DNA of 64,000 nucleotides from Phorcus lineatus (lineage: Eukaryota > Mollusca > Gastropoda > Trochida > Trochidae): assembly GCA_921293015.1 (NCBI GenBank), contig OV121089.1, positions 46,509,220-46,573,219 of the forward strand. The letters run 5' to 3'. Positions within the stretch are counted from its first letter, which is position 1. Every line of letters starts with the position of its first letter. The position numbers and the translations under genes are program-made. Under the pieces are notes generated by a model. It ran no database searches, had not been told where the DNA came from, and saw only the letters and a program-made list of their open reading frames with translations. Of the stretch, positions 21,081 through 34,900 are shown in pieces.

Positions 21081-21870
21081 TAAAGGGACATAGAGCTTGC
21101 TATTGGAGTCAAATTTGTCGCACATAATGAAGAATGATGATTTTTAAAAAAGCATCTGTTTTTTTTGAACATCACAATCTTAGATCTTACCAGTTTAGTT
21201 TATAGACAATAAACAGGTTAAAGTTGAAATTAGTGATCGAAAACCGGACGGGGAAGCGTGCCAATGACTCAAACGTAATTTTTAAAACTTCAATTTTTAA
21301 TCTGAAGCAGACCTCTCCTCACTCACCTATCATCATGATTTATTTCGACACATACATGCGTAACTTCGTGATTCAGGATTTCATGAACTTTCATATCAGT
21401 TTCATACAAAACAATTGGTAAAACAGAAATGAGAATCTATCTGTAGGGAGAGAGCCACAGTAACATTATTCAAGGTATTTTCTTCGTTAATTATTGTATA
21501 ATGGACACACGATTAAAAATTATAATTATCCTCGAAAAAAATTGGTACAGCATGGATGCATTATGTCTCATATTCTCTACCATATCAAAATATCTGCTCT
21601 TATCATTCCATAAATCATGTGATCAAATGCTTGATAAACGTACTCTAATTTTCCGTACTGTAATTCGTTATAAATGATACTTAATTTCAAAGTATGGTTT
21701 GAAACATGTATAATAATGACATTATAAGGTGGATAGTGAAAGTTTTTGTTTGTGAGTTAGGTTGGAAAATATACTAGTGTCTTTTATTAGAAGAATGTAA
21801 AAACCTTGATTGAATCTCAACAATCATAAGTGATGAAAGACTTTTAAAAAAATTAATCGCTTCTTTAAAG
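21081..21870. other. Right flank of the LTR array
   Basis: Begins TTAAAGGGACATAG, like the ends of the MITE at 63.1 kb, so the retroelement may have inserted into or beside such a repeat. The rest is AT-rich and unremarkable. Confidence 0.35.
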
Positions 21871-22002
21871 CTGTTTTCTAATTTGTTTGGCCATTTGCCT
21901 CACCATTTCATATGATAAACGGGTAAACGAAATCGCATCTTAAATCTGTTTTCTAATTTGTTTGGCCGTTTACCCCACCATTTCATAATAAACGGGTAAA
22001 CG
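21871..22002. repeat. Two tandem 75-bp units with stem-loop
   Basis: Two copies of CTGTTTTCTAATTTGTTTGG, followed by a potential hairpin in which CGTTTACCC pairs with GGGTAAACG. The second copy has the perfect stem; the first has CATTTGCCT in the left arm. Confidence 0.6.
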
Positions 22003-23640
22003 ATAAGTGGAAATGCTTTAAAGGCTTATCCAGCATTTATCTTTATAAGGACATTGAAAGTGCCGAGAAACATGAGCCACTTTTCACATGGATCAGGTGA
22101 GAAGAATTGAGTCGTATAACCTCTTGAATATGCAAATAAAAACTTCAGTGTTTTCGTTTCTTGCAGAATCATCTTGAATCATCAACTATTTACACAATTT
22201 TGGTTTTTATATGCATTTATTTCTATATCGTGTTTTTCAATATTATTTTCAAACGTGAGTGATGTACAGGGTAATGAATACAGGTTTCGTTACTGGTATA
22301 AATTTACATAACATTACGTTTCATTATCCCTTTGAGAAATGTTATTGACTTCAATTCTTTAAAAAAAAATTCAAAGCAAGTTTTTACATCATATATTCTA
22401 CATTGAATACGTCAACTGTGCTAATATACAAGTATAGAACATGAGTTAAAGGTTTTCAAAAACGTCAGTGGTGTTCATACAAAAGCTTTAAATGATATTA
22501 CGCAATCTCAATTATACCATAACATTCAAAATGTCAAACCTCTTCACACTTAAGATCCTAGTAAGATCCTGTATGATTGTTGGATCAGGAGGATTTGGTG
22601 TTGAACCGGATAACAATTAAACTGACTTCTTCTATTATGTTTAAGTGTGGACTGACATTCTGCATCCGGTTACAGACGAGGCTGTTCTGCTCAGCTCTAC
22701 ACGACCATCGTTTAGTCATCGTTGCGCCTTTTCCTTTTCTTTCCTACTAATTTGACTTGTCATGCTTAACCACAAATACATTTCCGTATGTTCTCTTCGG
22801 CGATTTACTTTGTCGTAGAGTATTACAAGGGAAGTCGAGCATTAACTAGAAGCTACTAGAAGGGGAAAAATGATATCCGCTAGAATGGATTACCATCCAA
22901 CGATCACCTGTACGTGTAACCTTTCAGAAAGGGTCACGGTTTAAGTATAATGTGTTCAGTATGCTGGCCCGAGACTGTGAGTAAGTCTAGATAAGAAATG
23001 AACGTAAAGCTTCTCCCAGATGGACATCTAGTTTCCGTAAACTTAAACTCTCGATATAATCAATAATTAAAATGAAATGATTATTTGTATCATGTTTCAA
23101 ATATGTGATATTCTATCAAATGAAAAATATCTGTATTTTGAATGGAAATGGTTTGTCGTTTAAGGCAAAAATCTTGACTTGCGTTCAAGAACGATCAATG
23201 TGGCGAGTTAGTGATAAGTCCTGACTGAAGATAAAAAGTCAACAACGCAAATGCAACCACAGGCACATATAATGTTTTAATTAACAAGGACAAAGGAATC
23301 TCTGTAGTCGATGATCAAGTGTCGTTGTACAACTACATTTTCTTAACGTTACGAAAGCTAATAAAATAACACGTTCCGTAACAATGACCTACAGTGTACG
23401 TTATAAGTAAATAAGGAATAAACACATGAGACACACAGACACCAGCTATACAGTGACCAGAGGACTATATATAGTCAATGAATCGTCTCAAACTACTTCT
23501 GGGTAACACAAAAATACCCCGATAAGACTGTTGTCCCTTTAAGCGTTCGTCTGCACGCTATGATGGTTCTCGTATAAGACCAGCATTTACCAGGAAAACC
23601 TAAACGCGCGAGGAGAAAATGATTCTCGGGCGTTCTAGAA
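22003..23640. other. Intergenic, nothing recognised
   Basis: AT-rich sequence. The minus-strand frame at 23493-23684 ends in the foldback element and is not protein-like. Confidence 0.4.
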
Positions 23641-23800
23641 ATAGAGATTATTACCAGAGTATGTTTTGATATCGTAAATATCACTATATAAACAATAAAA
23701 ATTGTATTAGGCGAGGTTTACCGAGCCTAATACATAGTTTTTATTGTTTATATAGTATTATTTACGATATCAAAACATACGAAGGTAATAATCTCTTTAT
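23641..23800. mobile_element. Long hairpin / foldback element
   Basis: Left arm 23641-23712 and right arm 23726-23800 are inverted copies over about 70 bp with few mismatches (AGAGATTATTACC ... GGTAATAATCTCT). The centre is GGCGAGGTTTACCGAGCC. No ORF. A transcript would form a long stem. Confidence 0.7.
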
Positions 23801-24065
23801 CATATAATGTCATTTTGAAATAAACCTCCTTTTTCGGTTAAATAAGGTTAATTTTGTGTCCACTTTACAAACGAAAAGGGCGTATGAATATACCCACGTC
23901 ATCACTAGGCAAACTCACATTCCATTTTGCATCATAGGAAAATGACGTCATGCACACAAGAGCAAAATAGTCCAACTTGTCAAACCTTTTATAACAACAG
24001 TGTACTCGTTTAGTTTGAATAAGACATCACACATGCAAGATACGTCATAAATGTTTCAGATATAT

Positions 24066-24301
24066 TTAATATCGTTCAAAACATTTGAAATTGAAACCGA
24101 GACGACCTGTCGCCTGCCGTTGAACTTTTGTTGGAATCTTCGTCAGGCGGGAGTGTTCAAACCTCCCTTCATACTCTACACCATCGATGTGCACAAAGTA
24201 GTGTTTGCTCCCATCGTACATGTCAATAAAAGCTGTGATGGTACCTGTACCTTTTATTTGTTCTCGGTGCGAAAACAATCTCCGATCGACGAGGCGGCCA
24301 T
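24066..24301 (-). pseudogene. Frameshifted coding-like segment, unknown family
   Basis: On the minus strand, a Kozak-like start (AACAAACATGGCC at 24301) opens MAASSIGDCFRTENK and then meets TAA at about 24256. One base away a protein-like frame continues: IKGTGTITAFIDMYDGSKHY, then FVHIDGVEYEGRFEHSRLTK, to a stop at 24066. The junction lies in an A-rich stretch (ACAAATAAAAG), so a single-base deletion, real or a sequencing error, explains the break. The small beta-rich sequence might be a barrel-like fold. I do not recognise the family. A 5'-exon-derived pseudogene and a live gene with an assembly error both remain possible. Confidence 0.4.
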
Positions 24302-24788
24302 GTTTGTTTACATTGACGCTTACGTCTGCAAAACACACCAAACTCGACACATCGTTTGTATTGCTAAGGAAACGTTTAGAATTCGCTCTTCTCGGAACGG
24401 AGCTAGCGAAAGCAGTGCGACCTTGTTAACCTCATTTGCATTGTTATCAGGGATCTGATAACATGATTACAAGATGGGTTTATTGCACCAGTAACACTGC
24501 CCATTATATGATAAAAGTAAATTCGGTTCCTATTGATCATATTTATCCAATTTAAAACCGAAAATATGATTTTAGTCAAACAATATTTATGATTTGTTCT
24601 GTTCTCAACCTTTTGCGAAGAAAGGGGCCGGGGTATGTATTTAGAGGAGCGTAAAACTGTCTCACAGGGTAAACATACGAGTTCGAGACAGCACAATTAA
24701 AAGTGACAGTGAATAAACATTTTGACTTTTAACAGAAATGCAATCATCTTATGGTTGAAACATATAGAGGATATTATATGAGTGTTCA

Positions 24789-24892
24789 TGACATCTATGT
24801 TTAAGACACGAGTGATTATTATAAGTCTTTATCGAGCCAAAGCGAGAGATATAATGATATTAAGGCACGAGTTTCGTAAACATAGTATGTCA
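24789..24892. mobile_element. Short foldback element
   Basis: The ends TGACATCTATGTTTA and TAAACATAGTATGTCA are inverted copies. The arms continue inward through CACGAGT/CACGAG to a centre CGAGCCAAAGCGAG. The centre resembles that of the 23.6-kb foldback, suggesting one family. Confidence 0.5.
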
Positions 24893-25373
24893 AGGTCACG
24901 AATATGATATTCTGTTTAATACCAAGTCGAGAAATCAAAAAAACTAATCAAAATCAACATCCAAGCATAGTCATTGGCGCATTTTTAACACAACGTGATA
25001 TTTTGCCCTAGGGCATCGTATAGAAAAATTAAACCCGATATAATTTTCCTCGCAGGTAATAAATAAATATTGTAAGAGGGATACAAGTAGTGGGATGTAC
25101 GTGTATGTGTATTTGTGATAGATAAATAATTGCTATATATGGATAGATGTATAAATATTTAAGTTTCGTCATGAGCTACATCTATACAATGTGACCTAGT
25201 GAATAATGCAATGAGTAACACCTCTATGAACACAGTGTTAGAGACTGTCCAATGGAAAGAGAAGCAGGAAGTTCACATGGGATGATACAAACCTACTTAT
25301 AGTCCAGGAGAGAACCTTATACATCAATTAGTACTCCAGTAGTTACTTTATCAATCTCACCGCAAGCCCGAAA
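24893..25373. promoter_or_regulatory. 5' flank of the astacin gene
   Basis: AT-rich sequence before the astacin start codon. A weak TATA-like CTTATAGT at about 25288-25295 lies some 80 bp upstream of the ATG. No other element could be assigned. Confidence 0.3.
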
Positions 25374-28300
25374 ATGAACCTCATATCATATGTGTTGGCG
25401 GTTGCCCTTCCCTTCCAGGTAAGAATTAGAATCATGATTCTTTCATATTTTGTTTATGTCACTTAACATCTCTTAATAAGACCCTTCTTGAGTTGTTTGC
25501 GTCTCTTATGCCAAACTTTATCAATGGAGTTATTTGGTCGAGGAGTACCCATGGTTGCAAAAAAGTATCATTTTAAAACGTATTGGTTTTGTATCCTGAC
25601 ACTATGAGCATAGGACGCTTGACAGTGAAGTGCGTCAACTAGTCGAATGTATATTTGGAGTATACAAGGCGTATGAGCTTGTATGTACTATAGGCCCTTA
25701 AGTATTGAATTGAATAAAGAATAAAGAATAATAACAAGGCGTATCTCTTTAAAATCGTCTTGAGTTTCCTGTTTTGTACACTATACTCGATTGTTTCTAA
25801 TCTAATACATTCATATTATCTACATCGTTGAAAAAACGATAATGTTAAATGTACGAAAAAGCATTTTCATTTCTTTTCAGTTTATTTATTGGTTTCAATA
25901 AAAAGGAGCATTTCATTTGTAGAATAGATCGATCATTTTCTTTCATGAATTGACAAAGTCATATTCGGGTCTATCGTTTTGTGTTAAGAATATAAATCAC
26001 GATATGACTGATATTCTAGTAAGTAATGAATTTAAATAATATGTCAGCACTCACAAGTTTTTACAAATTGATTTATCTAACGGAATAAGAGGCGCATCCC
26101 AAAAGTTTCTGGCCAGGCCATGAAAACTGAAGAAACTTATAAAATTTTTCGACATAATCAATCCTGACCTCATTACAGTTGTTCAATGTTTTCCTGTCTT
26201 CTTCAACCCACTACTTATTGTCACGTGTCTCATATAACTCCTCTACTGCAGCAATGATGTTCTCGTCAGTCTCAAATTTATAGACATGGAGCTCTGTTTT
26301 CGGTAGAGCGAAGGGTATCGAAGGCGCTAGATCTGGAGAAAAGGCAGGCTGAAGAAGAATCCTTAACCCATATGTTATGCTGAAAGGACTGCAACCTGGA
26401 AGTGTACGCAGGAGAATTCTCCTGAAGAAGCCACATACATGAGGGCAGTTTATCCCCTGGTCTCTCTTTGATCATTTTCCGTAATCACCGCAGTTCATTT
26501 GCGTAATTTATGCTATTGGTCGGTCCCAGAACGAATGCCATGACCTTACCATTGGAGGAACATGTTTTGAATTTTGAATTTTTTTGCGAGTGGGTGACTT
26601 TACATGTTTCAAATTCATGCTGCTTTTGTCTTAATATCGTCCTGTCGTGGACTATTCGTGAATGTAAGCATGGTTACGAGTTGGACATTTGTTAATTTTC
26701 AGGCCTGCCAGATGCTTTAGGATTCCCCCTCCCAATGTCATGGAAACTAATACGTTCATGTTGATAAGGTGCATATCGTTAACATTTAATCATGGGTAAA
26801 TCTCTATAGTGGTTACCACCAGGATAAATTTGTTGTCAGCACTTATTAGTTTTCACAATTTTATTTCATTCAAATCTAACAAAATCTTTTACAGTAATAT
26901 ATTGATATTGATTACTTATATATCTGTAAGGTCCATGTCATAAGCATCTATTGATGACAAGTCAAGTCTCTCCACAGCAACGTTACCGCTGCTCTATAGG
27001 TCCTCAAAGTCGATTCAGAACCAACCAAAAAACAGCAGAGTGTTCTCTTCTTTCGAAACGTTTATGTATAAAGATTTTAAACATGCAAAACAATTGTAGC
27101 TTCCTTTTTTCAATTGCCAGTTTAAAGGAAATTTTACCTCGAAATTGATTTTGAGCGAAAATAGATAGAAGTTTAGAAATATTTTTTGTTTCTGGAAGCA
27201 AACTTCAGATTTGATTTACAGAGATCAAGACTTTTCATTGGTACATATGTACCTTCAACCCGTTAACCAATATATACTTGAAAAGACAGATACACTGGCC
27301 GAAATGAATACATTAAATCAAACAAGATTGATCACTTGCTAATCATAATTGGAATGAAATAAAGTGACACACCATGTTCTTGGAAAAACGTATTTGACAT
27401 TTTACATTTATTTTGGCTCTATGTTTGAGCACACAACAAGAACAAACTACTGAAACAAGTATGGATTTTGTAATTTACTAATTGATAGATTATGTTTAGA
27501 TGACCTCAGAATTGAGTAAGTTTGAGTGAAGGTAGTTAAGCATTATGATTACTGTGTCATGTGGACCTCAGAACGTAGTTGTAAATACTTCCGGTAGGTC
27601 AGATCAAAGGTCAAATTGAAGGAAGTGCATGAGGCATCAAATACTGATGAAAGTGACTCACGTCATCAAGCTATCATATGGCGGAAAACAGTGATATGCG
27701 GAAAAGCTGATAATATTGAAATGTCCTGGGTATCAGGGGTATTGGAAACATATCTTCTAAGTCAGTTGATATTATGCATTGATTTTGAGTATATATACAG
27801 TTTGAATATGTATATAGACTCTCCGTTTAAGTATTTTCTTTTAACCCATGCTCGCTAAAGCCGTTACTTATAGAAGGTTGTGTGCTACTGTTACTGCATT
27901 TGCTGCTACTTTTAATACTTGTACACATACAGTATCTGTTACTGCCCCTTCTAAACTTTTATTCGGAGGATTGATGCTAATGCTAGATCTACAAACATGT
28001 CTAATCATTCAATATTCAAATACGAGTACTACTCTTATACGATTACTGCTTTTGCTACAGTAATAACTTTTCATACCAATACTACTGATACTAAGTACTA
28101 CGAATACTTCTATTCGAACGAATGTTGCAACTGTTATCAGAAATATTTCTATTCAAGCACAATCTGCTGCTTCTACTGGTTTCTGTTCATACGATTGCCC
28201 TTTCTGATATTCTTAATTACACAAGCAACCATTCAGTACTGCTTCTGCCATTGCTACTTATACAAATACTGCTTCTGCCATTGCTACTTATACAAATACT

Positions 28301-28532
28301 GCTTCTGCCATTGCTACTTATACAAATACTGCTTCTGCCATTGCTACTTATACAAATACTGCTTCTGCCATTGCTACTTATACAAATACTGCTTCTGCCA
28401 TTGCTACTTATACAAATACTGCTTCTGCCATTGCTACTTATACAAATACTGCTTCTGCTCCCACTGATCCTATTAATGTAATTGCTGCTACTTCTATAAC
28501 TAATCACTCAAGCAATGCGGTTGCTGATACTG

Positions 28533-28564
<32 letters not shown>

Positions 28565-28600
28565 GCTACTACTGCTACTACTACAAAAACTACTACAAAA

Positions 28601-28631
<31 letters not shown>

Positions 28632-28763
28632 TCTACTACCACTTACTACTATCACTACTACCACTTACTTCTACTACCACTAATACTACTACTATAACTA
28701 CTACTATTACTTTCTACTATCACTTACTACTATCGCTACTACCACTTACTTCTACTACTACTT

Positions 28764-28802
<39 letters not shown>

Positions 28803-28804
28803 TA

Positions 28805-28838
<34 letters not shown>

Positions 28839-28938
28839 TTAACTACTACAACTACTACTACTACTACTACTACTACAGCTTCTACAATCACTACCACTTA
28901 TTGGACTACGACTACTTCTACTACTGCCACTATTACTT

Positions 28939-28973
<35 letters not shown>

Positions 28974-31900
28974 TCTACTACCACTTACTACTATCACTAC
29001 TACCACTTACTTCTACTACCACTAATACTACTACTAATACTACTACTATTACTACTACTATTACTTTCTACTATCACTTACTACTATCGCTACTCCCACT
29101 TACTTTTACTACTACTTCTACTACTACTTCTAATACTACTTCTACTACTACTACTACTACGGATACTTCTATTGCTACTGTTTCTGCTGCTACTGCTACT
29201 ACTGTCACTTACTACTACTTCTACATCTTCCATAACTACTAAATCTTCAACAACTACTACTACCACTCACTACTACTGCTACCACTTCTACGACTATTGC
29301 TATTACCACTGCTACTGTTCATGCTGTTAAGATACTGCTGCTACTACTATAAATGTACTGCTACTTCTACTCATATTACTATCCATACGATTTCCGGTAT
29401 TGTCACTTCTACTGTACTTTTATAACATAAATGGGGTCACTTCTACTGTACTTTTATAACATAAATGGTGTCACTTTTACTGTACTTTTATAACATAAAT
29501 GGTGTTGCTTCTACTGTACTTTTATAACATAAATGGTGTCGCTTCTACTGTACTTTTATAACATAAATGGTGTTGTTTCTACTGTACTTTTATAACATAA
29601 ATGCTGTTGCTCCTACTGTACTTTTATAACATAAATGGTGTTGTTTCTACTGTACTTTTATAACATAAAGGGTGTCACTTCTACTGTACTTTTATAACAT
29701 AAATGGTGTTGTTTCTACTGTACTTTTATAACATAAATGGTGTTGTTTCTACTGTACTTTTATAACATAAATGGTGTTGTTTCTACTGTACTTTTATAAC
29801 ATAAATGGTGTTGCTCCTACTGTACTTTTATAACATAAATGGTGTCACTTCTACTGTACTTTTATAACAAAAATGGTGTCACTTCTACTGTAGTTTTATA
29901 ACAAAAATGGTGTCACTTCTACTGTAGTTTTATAACATAAATGGTGTCACTTCTACTGTGCTTTTATAACATAAATGGTGTCACTTCTACTGTACTTTTA
30001 TAACATAAATGGTGTCACTTCTAATGTACCTTTATAACATAAATGATGTTGCTTCTACTGTACTTTTATAACATAAATGGTGTCACTTCTACTGTACTTT
30101 TATAACATAAATGGTGTTGTTTCTACTGTACTTTTATAACATAAATGCTGTTGCTCCTACTGTACTTTTATAACATAAATGGTGTTGTTTCTACTGTACT
30201 TTTATAACATAAATGGTGTCACTTCTACTGTACTTTTATAACATAACTGGTGTTGTTTCTACTGTACTTTTATAACGTAAATGGTGTCGCTTCTACTGTA
30301 CTTTTATAACATAAATGGTGTTGTTTCTACTGTACTTTTATAACATAAATGGTGTTGCTCCTACTGTACTTTTATAACATAAATGGTGTCACTTCTACTG
30401 TACTTTTATAACAAAAATGGTGTCACTTCTACTGTACTTTTATAACATAAATGGTGTCACTTCTACTGTGCTTTTATAACATAAATGGTGTCACTTCTAC
30501 TGTACTTTTATAACATAAATGGTGTCACTTCTACTGTACTTTTATAACATAAATGGTGTCACTTCTACTGTGCTTTTATAACATAAATGGTGTTGCTCCT
30601 ACTGTCCTTTTATAACATAAATGGTGTTGCTCCTACTGTACTTTTATAACATAAATGGTGTTGCTTCTACTGTACTTTTATAACATAAATGGTGTTGCTT
30701 CTACTGTACTTTTATAACATAAATGGTGTTGCTCCTACTGTCCTTTTATAACATAAATGGTGTTGCTCCTACTGTACTTTTATAACATAAATGGTGTTGC
30801 TCCTACTGTCCTTTTATAACATAAATGGTGTCACTTCTACTGTACTTTTATAACATAAATGGTGTTGCTCCTACTGTCCTTTTATAACATAAATGGTGTT
30901 GCTCCTACTGTACTTTTATAACATAAATGGTGTTGCTCCTACTGTCCTTTTATAACATAAATGGTGTTGCTTCTACTGTACTTTTATAACATAAATGGTG
31001 TTGCTTCTACTGTACTTGTATAACATAAATGGTGTTGCTCCTACTGTCCTTTTATAACATAAATGGTGTTGCTCCTACTGTACTTTTATAACATAAATGG
31101 TGTTGCTCCTACTGTCCTTTTATAACATAAATGGTGTTGCTCCTACTGTACTTTTATAACATAAATGGTGTTGCTCCTACTGTCCTTTTATAACATAAAT
31201 GGTGTCACTTCTACTGTACTTTTATAACATAAATGGTGTCACTTCTACTGTACTTTTATAACATAAATGGTGTTGCTCCTACTGTCCTTTTATAACATAA
31301 ATGGTGTCACTTCTACTGTACTTTTATAACATAAATGGTGTTGCTCCTACTGTCCTTTTATAACATAAATGGTGTCACTTCTACTGTACTTTTATAACAT
31401 AAATGGTGTTGCTTCTACTGTACTTTTATAACATGAATGGTGTTGCTTCTACTGTACTTTTATAACATGAATGGTGTTGCTTCTACTGTACTTTTATAAC
31501 ATAAATGGTGTTGCTCCTACTGTACTTTTATAACATAAATGCTGTTGCTCCTACTGTACTTTTATAACATAAATGGTGTCACTTCTACTGTACTTTTATA
31601 ACATAAATGGTGTCACTTCTACTGTACTTTTATAACATAAATGGTGTTGCTCCTACTGTACTTTTATAACATAAATGGTGTTGCTCCTACTGTACGTTTA
31701 TAACATAAATGGTGTCACTTCTACTGTACTTTTATAACATAAATGGTGTTGCTCCTACTGTACTTTTATAACATAAATGCTGTTGCTCCTACTGTACTTT
31801 TATAACATAAATGGTGTCACTTCTACTGTACTTTTATAACATAAATGGTGTCACTTCTACTGTCCTTTTATAACATAAATGGTGTCACTTTTACTGTACT

Positions 31901-34900
31901 TTTATAACAAAAATGGTGTCACTTCTACTGTACTTTTATAACATAAATGGTGTTGCTCCTACTGTCCTTTTATAACATAAATGGTGTTGCTTCTATTGTA
32001 CTTTTATAACATAAATGGTGTTGCTCCTACTGTACTTTTATAACATAAATGGTGTTGCTCCTACTGTACTTTTATAACATAAATGGTGTCACTTCTACTG
32101 TACTTTTATAACATAAATGGTGTTGCTCCTACTGTACTTTTATAACATAAATGGTGTTGCTCCTACTGTACTTTTATAACATAAATGGTGTTGCTCCTAC
32201 TGTACTTTTATAACATAAATGGTGTTGCTCCTACTGTCCTTTTATAACATAAATGGTGTCACTTCTACTGTACTTTTATAACATAAATGGTGTTGCTCCT
32301 ACTGTACTTTTATAACATAAATGGTGTTGCTCCTACTGTACTTTTATAACATAAATGGTGTTGCTCCTACTGTACTTTTATAACATAAATGGTGTTGCTC
32401 CTACTGTACTTTTATAACATAAATGGTGTCACTTCTACTGTACTTTTATAACGTAAATGGTGTTGCTTCTACTGTACTTTTATAACATAAATGGTGTTGC
32501 TCCTACTGTCCTTTTATAACATAAATGGTGTTGCTCCTACTGTACTTTTATAACATAAATGGTGTTGCTCCTACTGTCCTTTTATAACATAAATGGTGTC
32601 ACTTCTACTGTACTTTTATAACATAAATGGTGTTGCTCCTACTGTACTTTTATAACATAAATGGTGTTGCTTCTACTGTACTTTTATAACATAAATGGTG
32701 TTGCTCCTACTGTACTTTTATAACATAAATGGTGTTGCTCCTACTGTACTTTTATAACATAAATGGTGTCACTTCTACTGTACTTTTATAACATAAATGG
32801 TGTTGCTCCTACTGTACTTTTATAACATAAATGGTGTTGCTCCTACTGTCCTTTTATAACATAAATGGTGTCACTTCTACTGTACTTTTATAACATAAAT
32901 GGTGTCACTTCTACTGTACTTTTATAACATAAATGGTGTTGCTCCTACTGTCCTTTTATAACATAAATGGTGTTGCTCCTACTGTACTTTTATAACATAA
33001 ATGGTGTTGCTTCTACTGTACTTTTATAACATAAATGGTGTCACTTCTACTGTACTTTTATAACATAAATGGTGTTGCTCCTACTGTACTTTTATAACAT
33101 AAATGGTGTCACTTCTACTGTACTTTTATAACATAAATGGTGTTGCTCCTACTGTACTTTTATAACATAAATGGTGTTGCTCCTACTGTACTTTTATAAC
33201 ATAAATGGTGTCACTTCTACTGTACTTTTATAACATAAATGGTGTCACTTCTACTGTACTTTTATAACATAAATGGTGTCACTTCTACTGTACTTTTATA
33301 ACGTAAATGGTGTTGCTTCTACTGTACTTTTATAACATAAATGGTGTTGCTCCTACTGTCCTTTTATAACATAAATGGTGTTGCTCCTACTGTACTTTTA
33401 TAACATAAATGGTGTTGCTCCTACTGTCCTTTTATAACATAAATGGTGTCACTTCTACTGTACTTTTATAACATAAATGGTGTCACTTCTACTGTACTTT
33501 TATAACATAAATGGTGTTGCTCCTACTGTACTTTTATAACATAAATGGTGTTGCTCCTACTGTCCTTTTATAACATAAATGGTGTCACTTTTACTGTACT
33601 TTTATAACAAAAATGGTGTCACTTCTACTGTAGTTTTATAACATAAATGGTGTCACTTCTACTGTGCTTTTATAACATAAATGGTGTCACTTCTACTGTA
33701 CTTTTATAACATAAATGGTGTCACTTCTACTGTACTTTTATAACATAAATGGTGTCACTTCTACTGTAATTTTATAACATAAATGGTGTTGCTCCTACTG
33801 TACTTTTATAACATAAATGGTGTTGTTTCTACTTGCTCTGCTATAGATAAGATTACCTCCACTGCTATCACTGTAAGAACTATTTTCATACGATTGTTGC
33901 AACTGCCATTTGGTTATTGACACTAGTAATGTCCAGTAAGCGCTTCAATTATTATTCAGTTATTAAATCTTCTATCCAAACAATTACTACTGCTACCAAT
34001 AAGAATGCTTCTGTTCAACCGAATCTTGCTACTGTTTGTACTCATACTTCTATTCATGCACAATCTGCTGCTGACTTAATCCATATGATTGCCGCTTCTG
34101 TTACTTATAAAACCGTTATTTCTTCCACCAGCAGGAGAGCAAACCACCCCCACAACTACTTTGACCTCTATAGCTGAGTTCATAAGGCAATCCACGCTGA
34201 TTTTATATTTTTCTCTCATAATCTTTTTGTTCCAGATTTCATTCTGCGCAAATATTAAGAATGACATGAAGATTGACCAAGTTATCATGGCAGCAGCGAA
34301 GTCACGTACGTCTATATTCCAAACCAAATAAGACTTTACGCTTATCATATATACCCCCCCCCCCCCCCCCCCCCCCCTTGTAACCCCCCTTTCCCAGTCA
34401 CTATAATCATAGTCATATATAAATTTGTTTACGATACTTCTTATGGAATTCTATGTGACATACCTCATGCGACTTATGAAATCCAATTTTTTGCTCTACC
34501 ATTTACATCAACCCGTCTCACATCATCATCGCATTTACATGGACCGTATACCATACAGGTATATTTTTTGACCTTTTCAACTTGGTTGGGCCTGTTGATT
34601 TGTAATTGACCAAACCCGGAGACATTCAGTCCTCGTACCTTGATGATCCTCTTCCACTTACTACTTCCTGGTTTTGGGTTTCTAATTTTTAAATTCTCGT
34701 GTTCAAACAGACGCCATGTTCGACCTTGTGCACGACATGGGCGACGGAGAGTTGATGGTCATGACGGAGATGGATCTTCTGATGACGCTCAGCGAGCTCA
34801 GGAGATACGGGTAGGTCAATCTTCCACATCACAGGGATTGTTCTGAAATATGATATGACTAATACAAGATACTCACCGAGTTCTTGTGTTATTCAATTGT

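Larger units (their letters stand above)
25419..34235 (+). other. Astacin intron 1 (8.8 kb)
   Basis: Opens with CAG|GTAAGA and closes with CTTTTTGTTCCAG. It contains a mariner relic, then about 6 kb of pyrimidine-rich simple and tandem repeats. No internal exon with plausible splice sites and protein similarity was seen. Confidence 0.6.

Noticed and set aside
27997..29242. Several long open frames rich in Tyr/Cys/Leu/Thr/Ser
   Set aside because: They are translations of the 30-bp and ACT repeats and appear on both strands. No start context or family similarity.
29400..33834. CRISPR array
   Set aside because: Units are contiguous 34-bp repeats without unique spacers, in an animal intron.
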